Below, piece after piece: positions 15,443 to 23,850 of a DNA stretch of 64,000 nucleotides; the first letter of the stretch is position 1; each line of letters opens with the position of its first letter. The notes under the pieces are model-generated. The model saw only the letters and a list, made by a program, of their open reading frames with translations. It did not search any database and had not been told where the DNA came from. The translations under genes were made by a program, and so were the position numbers. This stretch comes from Pigmentiphaga sp. NML080357 (lineage in GTDB: Bacteria; Pseudomonadota; Gammaproteobacteria; Burkholderiales; Burkholderiaceae_B), in contig NZ_NINW01000050.1 in assembly GCF_002188465.1 (NCBI RefSeq), positions 1-64,000 on the forward strand. The letters are read 5' to 3'.

Positions 15443-15910
15443 TTATTCCTGTTGCAGCGTGCGCGCGCGGCGCAGGGAGCCTGGGGGCGGCTCGTTCAGC
15501 ACCGCCCAGAATACGCCCAGATCGCCGATCGCGCGCACGAAATCGGGAAAATTCACCGGCTTGACCACGTAGGCATTGACGCCCAGCGCGTAGGCGCGAA
15601 CCAGGTCGCTTTCCTCGTTGGACGAGGTCAGCATGACGACCGGGACGTTGCGCAATTCCTCGCTGGTGCGTATCAGCTTGAGAAGCTCCAGGCCATCCAT
15701 CTTGGGCAGCTTCAGGTCGAGGAGGATCACCGCCGGGTTGCCGGGCGGCCGATCCAGATAACTGCCGCGCCGGGACAGATAGTCTAGCGCCTCTGCGCCG
15801 TCGCGGGTAATGACCACGTCGTTGGCCAGCTGGCTTTTTTCCAGCGCGATCAAGGTCAGTTCCAGGTCCCGGGGGTTGTCTTCGACCAGCAGGATGGGCT
15901 TGAGCATCAT
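15443..15910 (-). CDS. Single-domain response regulator of a phytochrome pair
   Basis: A 155-residue stand-alone receiver (CheY/Rcp1-like) with no output domain. The acidic pair is in LLVEDNPRD, the phosphoacceptor Asp in ILLDLKLPKMDG (about 65), the switch Thr in VMLTSSNEE and the Lys in YVVKPVNF. This type of receiver, with its extended loop after beta-3, regularly sits next to phytochrome kinases. It begins 2 bases after the phytochrome stop. GAGG precedes tandem ATGs at 15910 and 15907. It is the likely phosphorylation target of the phytochrome and could pass phosphate to the hybrid kinase downstream. Confidence 0.92.
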   Translation of the reverse strand: MMLKPILLVEDNPRDLELTLIALEKSQLANDVVITRDGAEALDYLSRRGSYLDRPPGNPAVILLDLKLPKMDGLELLKLIRTSEELRNVPVVMLTSSNEESDLVRAYALGVNAYVVKPVNFPDFVRAIGDLGVFWAVLNEPPPGSLRRARTLQQE

Positions 15911-15912
15911 GA

Positions 15913-18216
15913 TCAGCCTCGCAGTTTCTTTTTGCTTGGAGACGGCGCCGCGGTTGCCGAAGGCTCGGCGCCGGGGAGGAACAGATAGAAGGTGGCGCCC
16001 CGGTCGGGCACGCCTTCGGCCCATACCCGGCCGCCGTGGCGCTCGACGATGCGGCGCACGTTGGCCAGGCCGATGCCGGTCCCTTCGAAATCTTCCATGC
16101 GATGCAGACGCTGGAATACGCCGAATAGCTTACCGACATATTTCATGTCGAAACCCACGCCATTGTCGCGCACGTATATGACGTGCCCGCCGTCGCGCGC
16201 GTCGGCGCCGACCTCGATTACCGCCGGGGTACGGTCGCGGGTGTATTTGATGGCGTTGGACAGCAGGTTGCGCAAGGCCAGGTGCATGTAGGCGGCATCG
16301 GCGTAGATCGCCGGCAGGTCGTGCGCGATCCACTCCACCTCGCGTCCTTGCAGGTCGGGCGCCAGTTCGTTGCGGATCTGTTCCAGCGTCTGGGCCAGGT
16401 TCACCTGCGTGGGCTTGAGGGCCGAACGCCCCATCTGCGAGAAGGTCAGCAGCGCATCGACCAGGCGGCCGGCAAAGCGCGCCGAGTCGTTGATGTTGGC
16501 CAGGTACCGCGTCGCGCGCGCGGACAGTTGCTTGCCTTCGTATTCCTGCAGCAGTTCGGCATAGCCGGCGATGTGGCGCAAGGGCGCCCGCAGATCGTGC
16601 GAAACGCTGTACGAGAACGCTTCCAGTTCCTGGTTGATGCGCCCGAGTTCGTCCGCCAGGCCGGCCAGTTCCTCGGCCTTGCGCAGCACCACGCCCGTGA
16701 TGGCGGTACGCAGTTCGGCGGCGCTGTCGAGCTCCCAGGGCTCCCAGGCAAGGGACTGTCCCCGTATTTCCTGGGGCCAGGGCCGGAAGTTGCGTTCGGC
16801 GGCGGCTGCCTCGTCGCCCGGGGCGGGCTGGCCGCCGGCCCAGTGGATGTTGCGCACCCACTCCGGCCGGAACCACAGGACGTAGTTGGGGTGCAGCTCG
16901 GAAATCGAGATGGCCAGCACGCCGCAGGCCAGTTCCCGGATCTTCGCGAATTCGGGTGCGAGCGCCGGCAGGTCGCGGGTATGGAACAGTCCTGACTTGG
17001 CGATCCGGGACAGGCGGGCGCACAGCATGAGGATGATGTCGCGGCCGGGCGCCTGGCCCAGGGTCAGGCAGTCGTCGCCATGGACGATGGCCGCGCCGGT
17101 GGCCCGCGCGAAGTCGAGCAGCGTTTCCGGCACGCTGGCCAAGCCCGCCGGCACGCTATCGTGCTCGGCCATGGCGGACAGCAAGGCGCCCGCCAAGTGT
17201 TGCAGCTCGTGGCGCCGTCCGGCTTCGGCCTGCGCGTGGCGAGCCTCGATCTGCAGCGAGACGATCTGCACCAGCAGGTTGGTCTGGGTCCGGACCGCCA
17301 GGGGGATTCTGCGCGGCAACGCGTGGTGGCACGAGATCATGCCCCATAGCCGGCCTTGCACCACCAGCGACAGCGACATGGAGGCCTGCACGCCCATGGC
17401 CTCCATGTAGCGCAAGTGCGAGGGCGAAACGCTGCGCAGCTCGGCGAAGCTGAGGTCAGTCGGCGCGCCGGTCGCGGGGTTGTCGCGCGGCACCAGCGGA
17501 GACGATTCGTAGCGCGCGTCGGGTATGCAGCGCATGCGGTTGACGAGGTAGAGACTGCGGGCCTGCGCGGGAATGTCGCTGGCGGGGAAGTGCAGGCCCA
17601 GGAACGATACGTAGCCGGGGTCGTGCCGTTCGGCATTGACCCGGCCATGTCCCTCGGCATTGAATTCGTAGGCAACGACGCGTCCGAACCCGGTGAGTTT
17701 CTTGATCTCTTCGACTGCGAGCTCGCAAATGGCGTCCACGGTCTCGCATTGTTGCGCGCGGCCGACGAAATCGCCCAGGCCGGCAAGCTGCGTGCCCGGG
17801 ATGGCGGGCTCGAATTCGGCCAGGATGGCGCCGCCATCCCGGTGAACGACGAGATCGAAATCGCCGTGTCCGGTCTGGAAGGAAACCGAGCCGAGGTGGA
17901 ACGGCGCACGTTCGGCCTGGGTGGCCGCTTGCAGCCGCTCCAGGAAACGGTCATCGGGATCCTGGACCAGACCGGCGAGCTCTTGGCCCAGCAACGCCGC
18001 CGGCGGCACGCCGAGATGGCGCCGTACCGACTCGCTGGCCTGCAGGATGCCGCCATGAGTACGGTCGAGTACGAGCAGGAAACCGTGCGGCTGGATGCTG
18101 CCCGGGATGTGGATCGGCTCGCTAGCGCACGAGTCCGTAACGTTCGTACTGGGCGCTGGGCTTTGGGAAGGCACCTGTCGACATGGCTGAAGGGGACGAA
18201 GCCCAATAGTATTCAA
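15913..18216 (-). CDS. bphP: Bacteriophytochrome histidine kinase
   Basis: A 767-residue red/far-red photoreceptor kinase. PAS (about 25-140) holds the biliverdin-attachment candidate Cys30 just before SEPIHIPGSIQPHG. GAF (about 150-330) has PASDIPAQARSLY and the chromophore-pocket His in SVSPSHLRYM. PHY (about 340-515) shows the WFRPEW tongue-type motif. The kinase core (about 530-750) has the phospho-His in SVSHDLRAPLRH, NLLSNAIKYT, DNGVGFD and GTGIGLANV. No ATG is available, so the frame opens with a TTG at 18216, with an alternative GTG at 18174. Both retain Cys30. No heme oxygenase gene (bphO) is adjacent, so biliverdin must come from elsewhere. Response regulator and hybrid kinase follow in the same operon. 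Confidence 0.95.
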   Translation of the reverse strand: MNTIGLRPLQPCRQVPSQSPAPSTNVTDSCASEPIHIPGSIQPHGFLLVLDRTHGGILQASESVRRHLGVPPAALLGQELAGLVQDPDDRFLERLQAATQAERAPFHLGSVSFQTGHGDFDLVVHRDGGAILAEFEPAIPGTQLAGLGDFVGRAQQCETVDAICELAVEEIKKLTGFGRVVAYEFNAEGHGRVNAERHDPGYVSFLGLHFPASDIPAQARSLYLVNRMRCIPDARYESSPLVPRDNPATGAPTDLSFAELRSVSPSHLRYMEAMGVQASMSLSLVVQGRLWGMISCHHALPRRIPLAVRTQTNLLVQIVSLQIEARHAQAEAGRRHELQHLAGALLSAMAEHDSVPAGLASVPETLLDFARATGAAIVHGDDCLTLGQAPGRDIILMLCARLSRIAKSGLFHTRDLPALAPEFAKIRELACGVLAISISELHPNYVLWFRPEWVRNIHWAGGQPAPGDEAAAAERNFRPWPQEIRGQSLAWEPWELDSAAELRTAITGVVLRKAEELAGLADELGRINQELEAFSYSVSHDLRAPLRHIAGYAELLQEYEGKQLSARATRYLANINDSARFAGRLVDALLTFSQMGRSALKPTQVNLAQTLEQIRNELAPDLQGREVEWIAHDLPAIYADAAYMHLALRNLLSNAIKYTRDRTPAVIEVGADARDGGHVIYVRDNGVGFDMKYVGKLFGVFQRLHRMEDFEGTGIGLANVRRIVERHGGRVWAEGVPDRGATFYLFLPGAEPSATAAPSPSKKKLRG

Positions 18217-18280
18217 TCCCCGTGTCTTTTCCCAAGCGCCGGGCGGATTATGTAGCGATACTTACAGGACGTCTCATTCG

Positions 18281-18307
18281 CGCCGGCCGGGGCGGGCCCG
18301 GCCGGCG
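18281..18307 (-). terminator. Strong GC hairpin after the ABC permease gene
   Basis: CGCCGGCCGGG and CCCGGCCGGCG form a perfect 11-bp stem with a five-base loop between the phytochrome start and the permease stop (18322). No T run follows on the minus strand. It probably ends or stabilises the ABC operon transcript. Confidence 0.5.
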
Positions 18308-18321
18308 AGGCGACGGCCGTT

Positions 18322-19089
18322 TCAGGAGCCATGGCCGCCGCGATGCGCCCAGGCCGTGGTGCGCTTCTCGACCAGGGCGAAAAGCTCGTACATGGCCATG
18401 GCCATGACGCCGATCACCATCAGGCCGGCAAAGGCCAGCGGCATCTTCATCGCCGAGCCGGCCGATACCAGCAGATAGCCGATGCCCTCGTTCGAAGCGG
18501 CCATCTCCGACACCGTCGAACCCACGAAGGCCAGGGTGATCGCGACTTTCAGGGAGGCATAGAAATAGGGCAGCGAGCGCGGCAGCCCGACCTTGAGCAG
18601 CACGTCCAGGCGCTTGGCGCCCAGGACTCGCAACACGTCCTCGAGCTCGGGCTCGAGCGTGGCGAGGCCAGTGGCGATGTTGACCATGATGGGGAAGAAA
18701 GAGATCAGGAAGGCCGTCAGCATGGCCGGGCCGATGCCGATCCCGAACCAGACCACCAGCACGGGCACGAACGCCGCCTTGGGGAGGGCGTTGAAGGCCG
18801 TCATCAGCGGATAGACGGCGGTATAGGCGATGCGCGAGCTGCCGATGACGAAACCCAGCACCACGCCGACCACGATGGAGATGCCGAAGCCGGCCATGGT
18901 GACCCAGAACGTGCGCCAGGCGTGCTGCGCGATGACCGGCGCGTAGTCGATGGTGGCCTGCAGGATCTGCGAGGGGCTGGGGAAGATGAACTCCGAGACC
19001 TGGAAGACGCGGCAGATGATTTCCCACAGCGCGATGACCAGGATCAGCAGGGCGATCGGGGCGGTGCGTTCGGCGAACTTGTTATTCAT
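18322..19089 (-). CDS. ABC transporter permease (NitT/TauT family)
   Basis: A 255-residue inner-membrane permease of the SsuC/TauC/ThiX type. About six hydrophobic segments are visible, starting with TAPIALLILVIALWEII. The EAA loop that contacts the ATPase is seen as EDVLRVLGAKRLDVLLKVGLPRSLPYF (about 155-180). It is the third gene of a binding-protein, ATPase, permease operon (5-base gap to the ATPase). The family imports sulfonates, nitrate, pyrimidines or other nitrogen/sulfur compounds. The neighbouring purine-degradation genes suggest a purine-derived or ureide substrate, but that is inference. Confidence 0.92.
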   Translation of the reverse strand: MNNKFAERTAPIALLILVIALWEIICRVFQVSEFIFPSPSQILQATIDYAPVIAQHAWRTFWVTMAGFGISIVVGVVLGFVIGSSRIAYTAVYPLMTAFNALPKAAFVPVLVVWFGIGIGPAMLTAFLISFFPIMVNIATGLATLEPELEDVLRVLGAKRLDVLLKVGLPRSLPYFYASLKVAITLAFVGSTVSEMAASNEGIGYLLVSAGSAMKMPLAFAGLMVIGVMAMAMYELFALVEKRTTAWAHRGGHGS

Positions 19090-19094
19090 GGGGT

Positions 19095-19877
19095 TCAACG
19101 TCCGATCCGGGTGCGCAATTCGTGCACCAGGGTATTGAATTCGTCGGTATAGGTGGTCTCGAGCTCGCGCGGGCGAGGCAGGTCGATCTCCCGGCGGGCG
19201 AGGATGCGGCCGGGGCGCTTGCTCATCACGTAGACCGTGTCGGCCAGGAACACCGCTTCGCGCAAGTCGTGGGTGACCAGGACGACGTTGAAGCGGCGGG
19301 CCGTCCACAGATCGCGCAGCACGCACCAGAGCTCTTCGCGCGTAAACGCGTCGAGCGCGCCGAAGGGTTCGTCCAGCATCAGCATCTCGGGCTCGTGGAT
19401 CAATGCCCGGCACAGCGAGGCCCGCTGCTGCATGCCGCCCGAGAGTTCCCACGGGAACTTGTGTTCGTAGCCGTCCAGTCCCACCGTCGCCAGCAGGGCG
19501 CGCGCCCGCTGCTCGTATTCGGCGCGCTTGGCGCGGAAGTTGGAGCGGTAGGGTTCGACGATCTCGAGCGGCAGCAGGATGTTGTCGAGCGTGGTCCGCC
19601 AAGGCAGCAGGTTGGGCGCCTGGAACGCCATGCCGACGATCTTGAGCGGTCCCTTGACGGGATGCCCGCCGACTACGACGGTGCCTCGCGTGGGCGACTT
19701 CAGGCCCGTCGTCAGTTTCATGAAGGTGGATTTGCCGCAGCCCGACGGGCCGACGATGGCGACGAATTCGCCTTTGCCGATGGAGAGGCTGATGTCCTCG
19801 ACGGCATATTCGCCGGCGCGCTCCTGGGCAGGGGTATAGGCCAGCGATACGCGCTGGAAGTCGACAAATGGAGTCAT
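19095..19877 (-). CDS. ABC transporter ATP-binding protein (NitT/TauT family)
   Basis: A 260-residue ATPase energising the neighbouring permease. Walker A is GPSGCGKST (about 48), the Q loop follows in AFQAPNLLPW (about 95), the ABC signature is LSGGMQQRA (about 145), Walker B is MLMLDEPFGALD (about 165) and the switch His is in VTHDLREA. The open frame continues upstream through a proline/arginine-rich stretch that does not fit the family, so the ATG at 19877 is used although no clear Shine-Dalgarno sequence precedes it. It lies between the binding-protein gene (97-base gap) and the permease. Confidence 0.92.
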   Translation of the reverse strand: MTPFVDFQRVSLAYTPAQERAGEYAVEDISLSIGKGEFVAIVGPSGCGKSTFMKLTTGLKSPTRGTVVVGGHPVKGPLKIVGMAFQAPNLLPWRTTLDNILLPLEIVEPYRSNFRAKRAEYEQRARALLATVGLDGYEHKFPWELSGGMQQRASLCRALIHEPEMLMLDEPFGALDAFTREELWCVLRDLWTARRFNVVLVTHDLREAVFLADTVYVMSKRPGRILARREIDLPRPRELETTYTDEFNTLVHELRTRIGR

Positions 19878-19974
19878 GGGGTAGGGCGATGCGGAAAGTC
19901 GGGGGACGCGCCGCCGGAGCGGCGCGCGGTTCCGTGCACCCCCGGGACGGGCGGCCACCGGGGGTTCGTTCTCG

Positions 19975-21033
19975 TTACTTGCCGCGCAGTACGGACGAGG
20001 TCAGGGATTTTTCCGGCAGGAACGAGCGATCGAACGCCGCGGCCGGATCCACCGAGGTCTTGGTGCCGTAGGTGCGCGTCACCTGCGCGGCCATCAGCGC
20101 CATGCGCGAGGGATTGATGTCGCCGAAGCCGTCCGCCCGCGCGTCGGGCGTGTCGATGGCGGTCTGGATCGCCAGGCGCAGGCGCTTGAGTTCCAGCGCG
20201 GTGTCGATGATGCCGTCGCGTTCCTTGACGGTGGCGATCGAACCCGCGGGGTCGGCCAGGACGTCGCGCGTCGCCTTGGTGACGGCGCGCAGGAAGCCCT
20301 TGACCGCCTCCGGGTGGTTCTTGGCGAAATTGCGGTCGGCGATGATGGCGTTGCCGTAGAGCTTCACCCCGTATTCGGGGTAGGACATGATCGCGATGTC
20401 CTGGTCCTTGATGCCGCGCGCGTTCAGATTCAGCAGCGAGGTGAAGTAGAAGCCGGTGATGGCGTCGATGTCGCCGCGGGCGAGCATGGTCTCGCGCAGC
20501 GCGGGGTCCATGCTGACCCAGGTCACCTTGGAATCGTCGATCTTGTTGGCCTGGGCGAAGATCGGGAACGAGCGGCGGCCGCCGTCGAAGGAGGGGGCGC
20601 CGATCTTCTTGCCCTCGAGGTCCTTGGGCGCCTTGATGCCGCTCTTCTTGAGCGAGAAGACGGCCGCCGGCGTGTTGTTGTAGACCATCATGACGCCGGT
20701 GGGCTGGTTCGGCGCGCCGGGGTTGTTGCCTTGGAATTCCATCAGCGCGGCGAGGTCGGCGAATCCCATTTCGTACGAACCCGAGGCCACGCGATTGACG
20801 GCGGCGCCCGAGCCGCTGCCGGCGTCGATGGTGACATCGAGCTTTTCGTCCTTGAAGTAACCCTTCTTGGCGGCCACCAGGAAGATCGCGCTCGGCCCTT
20901 CGAAACGCCAGTCTAGCTGGAAGCGGATCTTGGTATTCTGGGCCTGGGCGCCCGTGGCCCACGCGCTGGCCAGGACCAGCGCCATCCCCGCGAGCACGGT
21001 GCGGCGACCCGAAGTGCGAAGCATTGTCTTCAT
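19975..21033 (-). CDS. ABC transporter substrate-binding protein (NMT1/SsuA-like)
   Basis: A 352-residue periplasmic binding protein. A signal peptide is clear: MKTMLRTSGRRTVLAGMALVL, then a hydrophobic run and ATGAQAQN with a cleavage site near residue 32. The mature protein begins KIRFQLDWRFEGPSAIFLVAAKKGYF, the NMT1/THI5-like opening found in binders of pyrimidine precursors, riboflavin precursors, sulfonates or formylaminopyrimidine. GAGGA precedes the ATG. It heads the ABC operon and is divergent from the class II amidotransferase. Context suggests uptake of a nitrogenous heterocycle. The ligand cannot be read from the sequence. Confidence 0.9.
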   Translation of the reverse strand: MKTMLRTSGRRTVLAGMALVLASAWATGAQAQNTKIRFQLDWRFEGPSAIFLVAAKKGYFKDEKLDVTIDAGSGSGAAVNRVASGSYEMGFADLAALMEFQGNNPGAPNQPTGVMMVYNNTPAAVFSLKKSGIKAPKDLEGKKIGAPSFDGGRRSFPIFAQANKIDDSKVTWVSMDPALRETMLARGDIDAITGFYFTSLLNLNARGIKDQDIAIMSYPEYGVKLYGNAIIADRNFAKNHPEAVKGFLRAVTKATRDVLADPAGSIATVKERDGIIDTALELKRLRLAIQTAIDTPDARADGFGDINPSRMALMAAQVTRTYGTKTSVDPAAAFDRSFLPEKSLTSSVLRGK

Positions 21034-21262
21034 GCTGGGTTTTCCTCGAGGTGAGTGGCGGACGGTTGTGCCGTCCTCGGTTTTGTGGGGAGAATACATC
21101 CCGGTTTCGCGCGCCAACAATGCGAGGTAAACCCGCAGTGGTGCATCGCCTCCCCGAGTTGGTGCGAACCGGTATTGCAATTTGTTAAAAAGCAGGATCC
21201 GTGCCCGCAAGCGTGCTTTCGACGCCTGCATTCCCGCTTCCGCGCACCGCGAAGGGTCTCCC

Positions 21263-22045
21263 ATGTGCCAACTGCTCGGCATGAACTGCAATACGCCGAC
21301 CGACATCGTCTTCAGCTTCACGGGCTTCGCCACGCGCGCCGGGCGTACCGGCGAGCACGTCGACGGCTGGGGCATCGCCTTCTTCGAAGGGGCAGGCGTG
21401 CGCCACTTCGTCGACCACGAGCCTGCGCTGGTGTCCCCGGTGGCGGACCTGATCCGGCGCTATCCGATCAAGTCCGGGAACGTGATCGCCCATATCCGCA
21501 AGGCGACGGTCGGACGGGTGGCCCTGGAGAACTGCCATCCCTTCGTGCGGGAGCTGTGGGGGCGCTACTGGGTATTCGCCCATAACGGCGACCTGGCCGA
21601 CTACCATCCCCGGCTCGCCGGACCCTACCGGCCGGTGGGCGATACCGACAGCGAACGCGCGTTCTGCTGGATGCTGCAAGCCCTGGCCGGGCGCTTCGCC
21701 ACCCACCCCGGCCCCGAGGCGCTGGCCGACGCGCTGGGCGAACTGACCGCGTCGATCGCCGAGCACGGCACCTTCAATTACATGCTGTCCGATGGCACGG
21801 CCCTGTATGCGCATTGCTCGACGCGCCTGCACTACCTCGTTCGGCAGCATCCGTTCGCGACCGCCAGCCTGTCCGACGACGAAGTCAGCGTCGATTTCGC
21901 GCAAGTCACCACGCCCGACGACCGTGTCGCCGTCATCGTGACCGAACCGCTGACGGCCAACGAAACCTGGCGCTGTTTCGAGGCCGGAGAGTTGATGGTG
22001 TTCGTGGACGGCGCGCCGGTGCTGGCGCGGCAGGTCAGTCCGTAG
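21263..22045 (+). CDS. Class II glutamine amidotransferase
   Basis: A 260-residue stand-alone Ntn-type glutaminase, YafJ-like. Cys2 after the initiator Met (MCQLLGMN) becomes the N-terminal nucleophile, which fixes the start at 21263 even though the frame is open 27 codons further. Other family marks are the VDGWGIAFF loop (about 38), HIRKATVG (about 80), HPF (about 92) and FAHNGDLADY (about 105). It would release ammonia from glutamine or a glutamyl amide, and the acceptor is unknown because no synthetase domain is attached. It converges on the uraD-allC fusion (15-base gap) and is divergent from the ABC binding-protein gene. Confidence 0.9.
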   Translation: MCQLLGMNCNTPTDIVFSFTGFATRAGRTGEHVDGWGIAFFEGAGVRHFVDHEPALVSPVADLIRRYPIKSGNVIAHIRKATVGRVALENCHPFVRELWGRYWVFAHNGDLADYHPRLAGPYRPVGDTDSERAFCWMLQALAGRFATHPGPEALADALGELTASIAEHGTFNYMLSDGTALYAHCSTRLHYLVRQHPFATASLSDDEVSVDFAQVTTPDDRVAVIVTEPLTANETWRCFEAGELMVFVDGAPVLARQVSP

Positions 22046-22060
22046 GCGCCGCGCCGCTGC

Positions 22061-23842
22061 TCATTTCGCGGCGAGCGAGGCCGCCAGCTGCTCGAGGAAG
22101 TCCACCGTCAGCTCGCCCGCGAGCTGGGCGTCGTCGGCTGTCATGGTCTCGAGCGGATTGTGGCTGATGCCGCCGTTGCCGCAGCGGGTGAACAGCATGG
22201 TGATGGACGTGGCCTCGGCCAGTTTCATGGCGTCGTGGCCGGCTCCCGACGGCAGCTCGAAGGCGGGCAGTCCGCGGTCCGCGATGGCGCGCGACCACAT
22301 GGCCATCTGCTCGCGCGAGCAGGGCGCCGCGGCGGCGCGCATCAGTTCTTCGGTCGTCACGGAAATGCCGCGGCGGGCGCAGATGGCGGTGATCTCGCGT
22401 TCGATGTCGGCCAGCGCGGCGTCGCGCACGGCGTTGTCGGCCGCGCGGATGTCGAGCGACAGGGTGCAGGCGCCCGGGATGACGTTGATCGATCCATGGG
22501 GCACGTTCAGGATGCCGACCGTGCCGACCAGCGACGGAACCTGCGCGCAGCGCCGTTCGACCGCCAGCACGATCTCCGCGGCGGCGCAGGCGGCGTCGCG
22601 CCGCATGTCCATGGGCGTGGTGCCGGAGTGGCTCGCCACCCCGCCCAGGGTCAGCATGCGCCGCACGCTGCCCGCGATGGAAGTGACCACGCCGACCGGG
22701 AGGTTGCGCTCGAGCAGCACCGGTCCTTGCTCGATGTGGATCTCGAAGTAGTGCCGCAGCCGCGCGGCCTCGGCCGCCGCCTTGCCGAGCTGCTCGGGAT
22801 CCAGGCCCGCCAGCTGCATGGCCTCGCGCATGCTGATGTCGGCGGCGTCGAGCGTATCGAGCACACTGGCGTCGAAGCGGCCGATGTAGGCCGACGAGCC
22901 GAGGAAGGTGCTACCGTAGCGCACGCCTTCTTCTTCCGCGAAGGCCACGACGTCCAGGTCGAAGGGCAGGCGGCGGTTGCGCCGCTTGAGGTCGGCCACC
23001 ACCGCGATGGGCAGCAGCACGCCCAGGCGGCCATCGTACTTGCCGCCGTTGCGTACCGTGTCGTAGTGGCTGCCGGTTGCGACCAGCGGGGGCGAGACGA
23101 TCGCCGGCGCGGCGCGGTAGCGGCCCACGACGTTGCCCGCCGCGTCCTGATAGACGGTATCGAAGCCCGCTTCCATCATCCAGGCCTGGATGCGCGCCGC
23201 CACCGCGCGGTGGGCGGGCGTCAGGTAGGTGCAGGTCAGATGGTCCGGCGAATCGGAGTGCGCGGCCAGGGATTCGGCCCATGCCATCACGGTGTCGCCG
23301 TAGGGACGCGTGAGCGACAGGCGGTCCGCCAGCCGGATCTCGGCAATGCGGTCGATCTGTCGCAGCGCTTCGGCGAACTCCAGGTCGGGCGCGTTGCGCA
23401 GCCTGCGCTCCATCGCGGCAATGATGTCGTAGCGACTCAGTCCGGCGCCCGTGGGGCCGCGCACCGCGATGATGAACGGGAAACCGAAACGGCTGTTGTA
23501 GGCCGCATTGAGCTGGTGCAGCAGCTCGAATTCCTCGGGCGAGCATTGGGTCAGTCCGGCGCGCGCCTGTTCCCCGGCGGAGTCCTCGGTGAGCTGGCCC
23601 GCCACGGCGGCCCGTCCGGCCAGTTCCGGATGGGCGCGGATCAGCGCCAGCTGTTCTTCGCGGCTGGCCGCGCGCACGGTCTGCGCCAGCGCGTACTTGA
23701 GCGCGGCCACTGAAGCGAACGGCCGCTTGGCCGCGACCCGTTCCATGACCCAGGGGCTGTGTTCGTAGAGCCCGTCCAGGAACTGGACGAAGCGGGCGGG
23801 ATCCGCGGCATTGAGGACGTCGAGCGTGAGCGAGGCGGTCAT
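22061..23842 (-). CDS. OHCU decarboxylase-allantoate amidohydrolase fusion
   Basis: A 593-residue two-enzyme fusion. Residues 1-165 are 2-oxo-4-hydroxy-4-carboxy-5-ureidoimidazoline decarboxylase (UraD-like): HPELAGRAAV holds the catalytic His, and FGFPFIIAVRG is the substrate loop. Residues about 175-593 are an M20-type allantoate amidohydrolase: GSHYDTV and GKYDGRLGV give metal His and Asp, FAEEEGVRYG the bridging Glu pair, HIEQGP another His, and GGISHNP the last metal His. The fusion thus covers the step yielding S-allantoin and the step opening allantoate. It starts 8 bases after puuE, the enzyme that acts between them. No Shine-Dalgarno sequence is obvious, so coupling to puuE is likely. 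Confidence 0.93.
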   Translation of the reverse strand: MTASLTLDVLNAADPARFVQFLDGLYEHSPWVMERVAAKRPFASVAALKYALAQTVRAASREEQLALIRAHPELAGRAAVAGQLTEDSAGEQARAGLTQCSPEEFELLHQLNAAYNSRFGFPFIIAVRGPTGAGLSRYDIIAAMERRLRNAPDLEFAEALRQIDRIAEIRLADRLSLTRPYGDTVMAWAESLAAHSDSPDHLTCTYLTPAHRAVAARIQAWMMEAGFDTVYQDAAGNVVGRYRAAPAIVSPPLVATGSHYDTVRNGGKYDGRLGVLLPIAVVADLKRRNRRLPFDLDVVAFAEEEGVRYGSTFLGSSAYIGRFDASVLDTLDAADISMREAMQLAGLDPEQLGKAAAEAARLRHYFEIHIEQGPVLLERNLPVGVVTSIAGSVRRMLTLGGVASHSGTTPMDMRRDAACAAAEIVLAVERRCAQVPSLVGTVGILNVPHGSINVIPGACTLSLDIRAADNAVRDAALADIEREITAICARRGISVTTEELMRAAAAPCSREQMAMWSRAIADRGLPAFELPSGAGHDAMKLAEATSITMLFTRCGNGGISHNPLETMTADDAQLAGELTVDFLEQLAASLAAK

Positions 23843-23850
23843 GGCGATGG

